64,000 bases of DNA, taken from NCBI RefSeq assembly GCF_003968755.1, contig NZ_RYDL01000001.1:466925-530924 (forward strand), read 5' to 3'. The position numbers and the translations under genes were made by a program. This document shows positions 42,829 through 50,913 of the stretch, in pieces; position 1 is the stretch's first letter; each line of letters opens with the position of its first letter. The stretch is from Flavobacterium sp. RSP15 (GTDB taxonomy: Bacteria; Bacteroidota; Bacteroidia; Flavobacteriales; Flavobacteriaceae). The notes under the pieces were generated by a model, which was given only the letters and a program-made list of their open reading frames with translations, did no database searches and was not told the DNA's origin.

Positions 42829-43923
42829 ATGAAAGCAGGAATTGTAGGATTACCAAATGTTGGAAAATCAACATTATTCAATTGTTTATCCAATGCAAAA
42901 GCGCAAAGTGCTAACTTTCCTTTTTGTACCATCGAACCCAATATAGGTGTTGTAAATGTTCCGGATTCCAGAATGGAAAAACTGGAAGAATTAGTAAAAC
43001 CAGAACGCGTGCAAATGGCAACTGTCGATATCGTTGATATTGCAGGATTAGTAAAAGGAGCTAGTAAAGGGGAAGGTTTAGGAAATCAATTCCTTGGAAA
43101 CATTAGAGAATGTAATGCGATCATTCACGTTTTGCGTTGTTTTGATAACGATAACATTGTTCACGTTGACGGAAATGTAAATCCTATCCGCGACAAAGAA
43201 ACCATAGACATCGAGCTGCAATTGAAGGATTTGGAGAATGTTGAAAAACGCTTAGAAAAAGTAAATCGTGCCGCTAAAACAGGAAATAAAGAAGCACAAA
43301 CCGAAAAAGCTCTTTTAGACCGAATCAGAGAAACATTGCTTCAGGCAAAATCAGCACGAATAGTAATTCCTCAAAACAATGATGAAGAGGTTTTGATGGA
43401 AGCGTTTCAGTTAATTACAGCAAAACCAGTTTTATACGTCTGTAATGTTGATGAAAACTCAGCAGTAAATGGAAACAAATACGTTGATCAGGTTCGAGAA
43501 TTGGTCAAAGATGAAGATGCGGAAGTAATTATTCTTTCGGTTGGTGCTGAAGCTGATATTACCGAATTAGAAAGCTATGAAGAGCGTCAGGTTTTTCTGG
43601 AAGATATGGGTTTGACTGAGCCAGGAGCCTCAGTCTTGATACGTGCAGCTTATAAATTATTGAAGCAACAAACTTACTTTACAGCAGGTGTCAAAGAAGT
43701 TCGTGCTTGGACTATAGATGTTGGGGCAACTGCGCCACAAGCTGCAGGAGTAATTCACACTGATTTCGAAAAAGGATTTATCCGCGCCGAAGTGATTGCA
43801 TACGAAGATTTTGTTCATTACGGTTCCGAAGCTAAATGTAAAGAAGCCGGAAAATTCAAGGTAGAAGGAAAAGAATACATCGTAAAAGATGGAGATGTGA
43901 TGCATTTTAGATTCAACGTGTAA
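42829..43923 (+). CDS. ychF: Redox-regulated ATPase YchF (Obg-family)
   Basis: The 364-residue protein has the P-loop GLPNVGKSTLFNCLS at 7-21, DIVDIAGLVKGASKGEGLGNQFL as switch region, and CNVDE in place of the GTPase NKxD, which explains ATP preference. A coiled coil follows in the middle. A C-terminal TGS domain ends KEYIVKDGDVMHFRFNV. YchF associates with ribosomes and responds to oxidative stress. It stands alone, with a possible hairpin terminator (AAGTCGAAAG/CTTTCGACTT) behind it. Confidence 0.98.
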   Translation: MKAGIVGLPNVGKSTLFNCLSNAKAQSANFPFCTIEPNIGVVNVPDSRMEKLEELVKPERVQMATVDIVDIAGLVKGASKGEGLGNQFLGNIRECNAIIHVLRCFDNDNIVHVDGNVNPIRDKETIDIELQLKDLENVEKRLEKVNRAAKTGNKEAQTEKALLDRIRETLLQAKSARIVIPQNNDEEVLMEAFQLITAKPVLYVCNVDENSAVNGNKYVDQVRELVKDEDAEVIILSVGAEADITELESYEERQVFLEDMGLTEPGASVLIRAAYKLLKQQTYFTAGVKEVRAWTIDVGATAPQAAGVIHTDFEKGFIRAEVIAYEDFVHYGSEAKCKEAGKFKVEGKEYIVKDGDVMHFRFNV

Positions 43924-43952
43924 ATAAGTCATAATGTCAAAAGTCATAAAGT

Positions 43953-43981
43953 CGAAAGTTAGTAATAGCTTTCGACTTTTT
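43953..43981 (+). terminator. Terminator after ychF
   Basis: AAGTCGAAAG and CTTTCGACTT form a 10-bp stem with a short loop, followed by TTTTTG, about 30 bp past the stop codon. Confidence 0.75.
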
Positions 43982-44008
43982 TGTATCCAATCCAGCTTTC
44001 CACTTCAA

Positions 44009-44126
44009 ACGAAGTTCACTGAACTCCAATTAAAATAAAAGTTTAGTGAAGTACTATTTTCCCATCAATCTCTTTTTTCTAAGACAAAAAAAGAGACTGA
44101 TTGGCAAAATGCTTTCCGTTGCAATC
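44009..44126. repeat. Composite dispersed repeat upstream of the FMN reductase gene
   Basis: A 22-bp block beginning ACGAAGTTCACT (44009-44030) is identical to 36991-37012. GTTGCAATC (44118-44126) is shared with 36935 and with 56765-56773 (reverse). The gap 43924-44254 (331 bp) otherwise shows only inverted segments and no convincing gene. Confidence 0.7.
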
Positions 44127-44254
44127 TGGGGTAAAATCGATTTTGCTAATATCAAATTTCATAATTTCATCTTTGTTTTCAAAATAGGTCAATCTGTGTC
44201 CAATTATTTTGTAAGAGAGCCAATTTTTAGTACTTTTAGTCAAAATAAAGTATC

Positions 44255-44776
44255 ATGAAAATAATCGCTTTTGGCGCAAGCCCCAGCAAAAACTCGATCA
44301 ATAAAAGATTAGCGACTTACGCAGCGAATCTTTTTGAAAATGCAGTAGTTGAGGTAGTGGATTTAAATGATTTCCAAATGCCGATATTTACCGTCGATAT
44401 AGAAAAAGAAATTGGTCAACATGAATTAGCAAAATCATTTCTGGCTAAAATTGCCACTGCTGATCTTCTAGTGGTTTCCTTGGCAGAAAATAACGGGAAT
44501 TATTCTGTTGCTTTCAAGAATATTTTTGACTGGTGTACCAGAATAAATGCGAAGGTTTTTCAGGAAAAACCTATGTTATTGATGGCAACTTCTCCTGGAG
44601 GCAAAGGTGGCGCTAGCGTTTTAGGAATTGCGAATAACGCTTTCCCATTTTATGGTGGAAACATTAAAGCCACGTTTTCATTACCTAGTTTTGATATTAA
44701 TTTTGATGTAGAAAAAGGAATAATTTCCAATCCTGAATTTGATAATCAATTGAAAGAAATCATTAAAAATTTTTAA
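44255..44776 (+). CDS. NADPH-dependent FMN reductase family protein
   Basis: The 173-residue flavodoxin-like protein begins MKIIAFGASPSKNSINKRLATYAA (FMN phosphate loop). It has VVSLAENNGNYSVAFKNIFDWCTRI and LLMATSPGGKGGASVLGIANNAFPFYGG, all typical of the chromate/azo/FMN reductase group. It reduces FMN, quinones or similar acceptors in the cytoplasm. It lies 100 bp before parE in the same direction, with no clear link between them. Confidence 0.9.
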   Translation: MKIIAFGASPSKNSINKRLATYAANLFENAVVEVVDLNDFQMPIFTVDIEKEIGQHELAKSFLAKIATADLLVVSLAENNGNYSVAFKNIFDWCTRINAKVFQEKPMLLMATSPGGKGGASVLGIANNAFPFYGGNIKATFSLPSFDINFDVEKGIISNPEFDNQLKEIIKNF

Positions 44777-44876
44777 AATAGAGGAGTGTCAATATCATTC
44801 TTAATAACTTTGATGGCTTCCTGTTTTAAACTTTATCGAATTACATTACATTAGCACCAAATCCACAAAACCTACA

Positions 44877-46739
44877 ATGTCCGATCAAAATCAATATACC
44901 GAAGACAACATTCGGTCACTCGACTGGAAAGAGCATATTCGCATGCGACCCGGAATGTACATCGGAAAATTAGGCGACGGCTCCTCCTCAGATGACGGAA
45001 TTTATATTCTGCTAAAAGAAGTACTCGACAACTGTATCGATGAATTTGTTATGGGTGCCGGAAAAACTATCGAGGTAACGATCAAAGACAAAACCGTAAC
45101 TGTCCGGGATTATGGACGTGGAATTCCTCTGGGAAAAGTGATTGATGTAGTTTCCAAAATGAATACAGGCGGAAAATATGATTCGCTTGCTTTTAAGAAA
45201 TCCGTCGGCCTGAACGGAGTAGGGACAAAAGCAGTTAATGCATTGTCGAATTATTTCCGTGTAGAATCCGTTAGGGATGAAAAACAAAAAGCAGCTGAAT
45301 TCTCTGCAGGAAACCTTGTTCTTGAAGAAAATATTATAGAAACCACAAAGCGAAAAGGAACCAAAGTTACTTTTATTCCAGATGAAGCAATTTTCAAAAA
45401 TTACAAATATCGATATGAATATGTAATCAAAATGCTTAAAAATTATTGTTACTTAAACAATGGTTTGACAATTCTTTTCAACGGTGAAAAATATTTTTCA
45501 GAAAATGGTCTGAAAGATTTATTAGAAGAAACTATTCATGCTGAAGATTTAGAATATCCTATCATTCACTTGAAAGGCGAGGATATCGAAATTGCTTTGA
45601 CACACAGTAAAACGCAATACAGCGAGGAATACCACTCGTTTGTAAACGGACAAAACACAACTCAAGGCGGAACGCATTTAGCAGCCTACCGGGAAGCAAT
45701 AGTTAAAACCATCAGGGAGTTTTACAACAAGAGTTTTGAAGCTTCTGATGTTCGGAAATCAATCGTTACGGCGATCAGTATCAAAGTAATGGAACCGGTC
45801 TTTGAGTCACAAACCAAAACTAAATTGGGTTCAACAGACATGGGGTCCGAACCGGGAATGCCTTCCGTGCGTATTTTTGTGAACGATTTTGTGAAAACCA
45901 AATTAGATAATTATTTACACAAGAATCCACCAACCGCAGACGCATTATTACGAAAGATTATTCAAGCCGAAAGAGAACGCAAAGAATTGTCCGGAATACG
46001 AAAATTGGCGACAGATCGTGCCAAAAAAGCAAATCTGCACAATAAGAAATTAAGAGATTGCAGGGCGCATCTCCCAGATACTAAAAACCCTAAAAATCTG
46101 GAAAGCACTCTTTTTATTACCGAGGGAGATTCAGCTTCCGGATCCATTACTAAATCGCGCAATGTAAATACGCAAGCCGTTTTTAGTTTGCGTGGTAAGC
46201 CTTTGAATTCCTATGGAATGAGTAAAAAAATTGTATATGAAAATGAAGAGTTCAATTTGCTGCAAGCGGCACTAGATATTGAAGATGGCTTAGAAAAATT
46301 GCGGTATAACAACATCGTAATTGCTACTGATGCCGATGTTGATGGTATGCATATTCGCTTGTTATTGATTACTTTTTTCCTGCAGTTTTTTCCTGAATTG
46401 ATAAAAGAAGGACATTTATACATTTTGCAAACGCCACTTTTCAGGGTTAGAAACAAAAAAGAAACAATTTACTGCTATTCTGATGAGGAACGAAGAAATG
46501 CTATTGAAAAATTAAAACCAAAACCAGAAATCACACGATTCAAGGGATTGGGTGAAATTTCACCGGATGAGTTCAAAAATTTCATTGGCGAAAGCATTCG
46601 TTTAGAACCCATTATGATGGATAAAAACACTTCGATTGAGCAATTATTGTCGTTCTATATGGGCAAGAATACTCCCGACAGACAGGAATTTATCATCAAG
46701 AATTTGAAGGTGGAATTAGATGTGATTGAGAAAATTTAA
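44877..46739 (+). CDS. parE: DNA topoisomerase IV subunit B
   Basis: The 620-residue protein has the GHKL ATPase domain ([37 protein letters not shown]), the transducer, and the TOPRIM domain ([27 protein letters not shown]). It ends with [17 protein letters not shown]. Its length fits ParE of Bacteroidota rather than GyrB. It unlinks daughter chromosomes together with ParC, encoded 4.2 kb downstream in the same direction. The two are separated by a small membrane protein, a helicase and remnants. Confidence 0.96.
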   Translation: MSDQNQYTEDNIRSLDWKEHIRMRPGMYIGKLGDGSSSDDGIYILLKEVLDNCIDEFVMGAGKTIEVTIKDKTVTVRDYGRGIPLGKVIDVVSKMNTGGKYDSLAFKKSVGLNGVGTKAVNALSNYFRVESVRDEKQKAAEFSAGNLVLEENIIETTKRKGTKVTFIPDEAIFKNYKYRYEYVIKMLKNYCYLNNGLTILFNGEKYFSENGLKDLLEETIHAEDLEYPIIHLKGEDIEIALTHSKTQYSEEYHSFVNGQNTTQGGTHLAAYREAIVKTIREFYNKSFEASDVRKSIVTAISIKVMEPVFESQTKTKLGSTDMGSEPGMPSVRIFVNDFVKTKLDNYLHKNPPTADALLRKIIQAERERKELSGIRKLATDRAKKANLHNKKLRDCRAHLPDTKNPKNLESTLFITEGDSASGSITKSRNVNTQAVFSLRGKPLNSYGMSKKIVYENEEFNLLQAALDIEDGLEKLRYNNIVIATDADVDGMHIRLLLITFFLQFFPELIKEGHLYILQTPLFRVRNKKETIYCYSDEERRNAIEKLKPKPEITRFKGLGEISPDEFKNFIGESIRLEPIMMDKNTSIEQLLSFYMGKNTPDRQEFIIKNLKVELDVIEKI

Positions 46740-46750
46740 ATAATTATAAA

Positions 46751-46936
46751 ATGCCTACAAAAAGAATACTTATTCTTATTGCCTTACTGTTTATGATCAG
46801 TTTTTTAGCTACTTTTTTTATTATAAAGAGCAATGATCACAAGGAATGTGAAACAGTTGTAAAAAAAGAGTTAGATAAAAATGGAAATAGTGTCACAAAA
46901 GAAGAGCATATTTGTAAAGAAAAATATTCGTTTTAA
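46751..46936 (+). CDS. Small membrane-anchored protein of unknown function
   Basis: A 61-residue protein with one N-terminal helix (about 5-26, ILILIALLFMISFLATFFII) and a charged tail containing KNGNSVTKEEHICKEKYSF with two cysteines. It starts 11 bp after parE and is probably co-transcribed. No family is recognised. Confidence 0.6.
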   Translation: MPTKRILILIALLFMISFLATFFIIKSNDHKECETVVKKELDKNGNSVTKEEHICKEKYSF

Positions 46937-46999
46937 TCGAAGTTCTTTTTATTATAATTAACTGCCGTTCTTGCTTTTTTTTCCTTTTAGTTTAATTAG

Positions 47000-47158
47000 A
47001 AAAAGAGTCCGCAGAATAATTTTGCTTCTGAGCCAGAGTTAAACGATGCCGCCAATCTGGAATTACTCAAAAAAACATTGCAGACAAAGGAAGTTAATTA
47101 TAATAAAGAAGAGCTACTAACAGAAAAATATTTTTTTAAAATATTAAGTGTAAATTAA
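47000..47158 (+). pseudogene. Possible 3' remnant of a coding gene upstream of the SNF2 gene
   Basis: After a TAG at 46997 there is an open stretch of 52 codons without a start. It ends at TAA and reads like protein (SPQNNFASEPELNDAANLEL, then LKKTLQTKEVNYNKEELL). Codon use and charge pattern look coding, yet there is no start or ribosome site. It may be the tail of a gene lost when the helicase region was inserted or rearranged. It could also be chance. Confidence 0.35.
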
Positions 47159-47167
47159 AAATAAAAC

Positions 47168-50100
47168 ATGTCTAATAGCTACGGAAAAACCTGGTGGGGC
47201 CTGCAATGGCTGAACACATTATCGAACATTGATTATGACAACCGATTGCCAAGAGGTAAAAGTTATGCCAACAAGGGTTCCGTGACAAAAATCAATATCA
47301 AAGGCAATAGAATCGAAGCCAAAGTAACTGGCTCCAGACCCAAACCATATAATGTAGACATTACCTTACCTCCGTTTTTTGAACCAGAATTAGGGAATTT
47401 TATTAGTCAACTATCCAAAAAACCAACAATAATATCCAAACTTTTAAACAGAGAGCTCGACCCTGAGGTATTGACCATAGCCGAAAATTTAGGACTGAAA
47501 GTTTTTCCAAAACAATGGACTGATTTCAAGATGCAATGCTCGTGCCCGGATTGGGCGGTGCCTTGCAAACACTTGGCTGCTGTAGTCTATAAAGTGAGTG
47601 CAGAGATTGATAACAATCCGTTTTTAGTGTTTGAGTTGCACCAAGTGAATTTGATAGAAGAACTCAATAAATTAGGCATTTTTGTAAATATCACAACATC
47701 TGAAATTCCGAAAATTACCGATTTGTATTTTGATACCAAAAGTAAAAATACGCCTGAATATAAACCAGAAAACGCATACAAAAAGCTTTCATTTTCTAAA
47801 CTATCGCCCATACACGAACCACTAACGGCTTTACTATCAGATTTTCCCGTTTTCTATCAAGGTTCCGGCAATTTCAAGGAAAAATACAGTACCAAAATAG
47901 GCAAAACGGTAAGGAACGCCCAAAAAGTGGTACAAGGAAAAATTTCACTTGAAAATCTATTCCTAAAAGTAAGCCTTCAGGAACAACAAATAAATCACCA
48001 TAGCCACAACAAAATCACGATAGACGAAACCTATCAATCCAAGGTTTTTGTAAACGAAACCCAGTTTTCGTTTCTTGGATTTTTGCAACAAATTGCTCAA
48101 ATTAATTCGTCTAAAACATTAGATTACCAACCGTCAACAGCTTCCTTGCATACGGTTTTGCAGTTTGCCGTTCATTTATTGGCCAATGGAGCCGTAATTC
48201 CACAAATTGTACAATTGCAAAACAAGGAATTTGCCATTCGCTGGTTACCTGCCATGTTAAGTAAGGATGTGCGGAGTTTAGTTGAAAAACTAGAAGGAAT
48301 TTTACCACCCGCTATTTTTCTTTGGGAAGAAAAAAAAGGACAAAAAGCGATTAATAACAATCAAGCTTTCAACTTGCTGTCGTTATTCATTACGGAGATT
48401 ATTCATGTTATGGAAGAGGCATCCAATCCAGATTTATTTTTGAATTTGTTTTTTAGAAATACAACGTATGCGTTCAAAAATCCTGGCGAAGAGGCGCTGA
48501 GTGGTGGTATTTTAGCTTGGTTACAAAAATATTACATTACCCAAGGTAATTATAAACCCCAAATTGTGGTGCAAGAACTGCCCAATGAAAACTTCAAATT
48601 GGTTATCAATATTCACGATACAAAGGAGAAAATTTTTAGTTTAAAGGATATTTTAACTAACGATAAATTCAACGAACATCGCTACGAAATCTTGCAAAGT
48701 CTTACTCAGTTGAGTTCTTTTATAGACGGATTAGATCATTATATCAATACCCAAGGAGAACGAGAAATTGTGATGAACAACGCTATTTTTACGCCTTTCT
48801 TGATGAGTATGATTCCGGCAATTCAGCTTTTGGACATTGATATTATGTTGCCAAAAGCATTGCGAGAAATTTTGAAACCCAAATCGAGTGTCAAAATAAA
48901 GAAAAGACCCGAAGGAAAATCATTCCTGAATTTGGCACAATTATTCGATTTCGATTGGCAAATTGCTATTGGTGACACTCTGATGGACGAAACTGAATTC
49001 AAGAAATTGATGACAAAATCAGATGGGTTAATCAAGTACAAAGCCAATTATATTTATGTAAATCAGCAAGATTTAGAAAAAATTCACAAACATTTCACCT
49101 CCACCAAGGAACTTTCGGCTTTCGAAATGTTGCGTGCAGTTTTGAGTGGTGAATACCAAGGAGCTGCCATTGGTTTGACAGATGAGGTCCGAGATTTGAT
49201 TGCTGAACTGACTAATTTTTCCAAAATCGAATTACCAAAAGGTATCAACGCCACCTTGCGTCCCTATCAACATCGCGGGTTTTCATGGATGTATCGCAAT
49301 GCGCAAATTGGTTTTGGATCCGTCCTTGCCGATGATATGGGATTGGGGAAAACCCTGCAAGTCATTACCACTTTATTGAAATATAAAGAAGAGGGATTGC
49401 TCGAAAAAGAAAAAGCTTTGGTCGTAGCTCCAACGGGACTTTTGACGAATTGGGAAACCGAAATAGCTAAATTTGCTCCAACCTTAAAAACTAAAATTTA
49501 CCACGGATCAAATCGAAAGTTTGAAGCAACAGACGATTTTGATGTATTGATTTCCTCCTACGGAATCGTGCGTAGCGATGCAAAAGAACTGAAAAAGAAA
49601 AAATGGCATTCGCTGGTAATTGATGAAGCCCAAAACATAAAAAATAGCAATACCGAACAATCAAAGGCACTGAAAACCATTGGAGCCAATCATTTTATAG
49701 CAATGAGCGGAACACCTGTCGAGAACCGTTTGAGCGAATTATGGAGCATTATGGATTTCAGTAATCGAGGTTTAATGGGAAATAGTAAAGAATTTAGCCA
49801 AACCTACGGCATTCCCATCGAGATTAATAATGATGCCGAGGTAGCCGAGCAACTAAAAAAAGTAACCGCACCGTTTATGATGCGAAGATTAAAATCCGAC
49901 AAAACCATTATTTCCGATTTGCCCGATAAAATTGAGATGGATTGCTATTCGGCTTTAGCCAAAGAACAAGCCACTTTGTATGAAGCCACCCTCGAAAAAG
50001 CGATGAAAGACATCGAAGAAATGGAACTTTCAGACAGCAAAGCCATGTTTGTTCGCCAAGGATTAGTATTGCAAATGATTATGGCATTGAAACAAATATG

Positions 50101-50671
50101 CAATCATCCCACGCAATTCCTGAAAAACAACATCCTCGATGCCTCTTTGAGCGGCAAAATGGATCTATTGTTTGACAAACTCGACAGCATTATCGAAAGC
50201 GGCGAAAAAGTATTGATTTTTTCCCAATATACTGAAATGGGTAAATTATTAAAGTATTTTATAACCGAAAGATACAAAGAAGAACCCTTGTTTTACCACG
50301 GAGGTTGCACCCTGAAACAAAGAAAGGAAATGGTCGATGGTTTTCAAAACAACCGTGCCGACAAAGTCTTTATCCTTTCACTCAAAGCCGCAGGAACAGG
50401 TCTAAATCTTACAGCCGCCAACCACGTCATCCATTTTGACCTTTGGTGGAATCCCGCCGTAGAGGCCCAAGCCACGGACAGAGCGTACAGAATTGGACAA
50501 AAATCTAATGTGATGGTACATCGTTTTATAACCAAAAACACCTTTGAAGAAAAAATAAACGATATGATTCAGGCTAAAAAAGCACTTGCCGAAATGACGG
50601 TTTCCACTGGAGAGAATTGGATAGGAAATTTAAGTAATAGGGAGTTGAAAGAATTGTTTACGGTGGGTTAG
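47168..50671 (+). CDS. SWIM-domain SNF2 family helicase/ATPase
   Basis: The 1167-residue protein has an N-terminal SWIM zinc finger near residue 124 (CSCPDWAVPCKHLAAV, CxCxnCxH) and a long middle domain. The SNF2 motor occupies about 695-1160. Its visible motifs are LADDMGLGKTLQ (motif I, about 722), LVIDEAQNIKN (motif II), MSGTPVENRLSELWS, and VLIFSQYTEMGK, LSLKAAGTGLNLTAANHVIHFD and ATDRAYRIGQ in the second RecA lobe. Bacterial RapA/HepA-like and SWIM-SNF2 proteins remodel RNA polymerase or DNA complexes; the target is unknown. It splits the parE and parC genes. Confidence 0.93.
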   Translation: MSNSYGKTWWGLQWLNTLSNIDYDNRLPRGKSYANKGSVTKINIKGNRIEAKVTGSRPKPYNVDITLPPFFEPELGNFISQLSKKPTIISKLLNRELDPEVLTIAENLGLKVFPKQWTDFKMQCSCPDWAVPCKHLAAVVYKVSAEIDNNPFLVFELHQVNLIEELNKLGIFVNITTSEIPKITDLYFDTKSKNTPEYKPENAYKKLSFSKLSPIHEPLTALLSDFPVFYQGSGNFKEKYSTKIGKTVRNAQKVVQGKISLENLFLKVSLQEQQINHHSHNKITIDETYQSKVFVNETQFSFLGFLQQIAQINSSKTLDYQPSTASLHTVLQFAVHLLANGAVIPQIVQLQNKEFAIRWLPAMLSKDVRSLVEKLEGILPPAIFLWEEKKGQKAINNNQAFNLLSLFITEIIHVMEEASNPDLFLNLFFRNTTYAFKNPGEEALSGGILAWLQKYYITQGNYKPQIVVQELPNENFKLVINIHDTKEKIFSLKDILTNDKFNEHRYEILQSLTQLSSFIDGLDHYINTQGEREIVMNNAIFTPFLMSMIPAIQLLDIDIMLPKALREILKPKSSVKIKKRPEGKSFLNLAQLFDFDWQIAIGDTLMDETEFKKLMTKSDGLIKYKANYIYVNQQDLEKIHKHFTSTKELSAFEMLRAVLSGEYQGAAIGLTDEVRDLIAELTNFSKIELPKGINATLRPYQHRGFSWMYRNAQIGFGSVLADDMGLGKTLQVITTLLKYKEEGLLEKEKALVVAPTGLLTNWETEIAKFAPTLKTKIYHGSNRKFEATDDFDVLISSYGIVRSDAKELKKKKWHSLVIDEAQNIKNSNTEQSKALKTIGANHFIAMSGTPVENRLSELWSIMDFSNRGLMGNSKEFSQTYGIPIEINNDAEVAEQLKKVTAPFMMRRLKSDKTIISDLPDKIEMDCYSALAKEQATLYEATLEKAMKDIEEMELSDSKAMFVRQGLVLQMIMALKQICNHPTQFLKNNILDASLSGKMDLLFDKLDSIIESGEKVLIFSQYTEMGKLLKYFITERYKEEPLFYHGGCTLKQRKEMVDGFQNNRADKVFILSLKAAGTGLNLTAANHVIHFDLWWNPAVEAQATDRAYRIGQKSNVMVHRFITKNTFEEKINDMIQAKKALAEMTVSTGENWIGNLSNRELKELFTVG

Positions 50672-50913
50672 TTTAAGTATATTTGTAATTATTTATGGTT
50701 TAAGAGCAAAAGACAATTATAGAAGTGGGTTCTGATATAGATTTATCAATGTTTGGAAATAGTTTAAACTATGAATTAATCGGAAAAGTAAGTTCAGAAA
50801 TTGATGATTTAAATACGCCTTATCGATTTGATATTTCAATTTTTAAATTGCTACATTCTCCAAGTTTAAAAGCACATATTAATAGAGTTGGCACAGTATT
50901 TTACAAAAAATAA
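50672..50913 (+). pseudogene. Frameshifted MNT-type nucleotidyltransferase remnant
   Basis: The piece 50725-50913 reads GSDIDLSMFGNSLNYELIGK and ends HINRVGTVFYKK, the second half of an MNT-type nucleotidyltransferase (motif GSDIDL). Just upstream, in another frame, YGLRAKDNYRSG continues the expected GSRAKGNYRNGSD motif. One extra G in GTGGG explains the shift. The N-terminal strand before it is absent, and no start codon fits. The gene is therefore truncated and broken. Its last codon is adjacent to the parC start (TAAATG). Confidence 0.7.

Noticed and set aside
44046..44258. 70-codon open frame upstream of the FMN reductase
   Set aside because: Lies over the dispersed repeat and ends inside the next gene start; no protein pattern.
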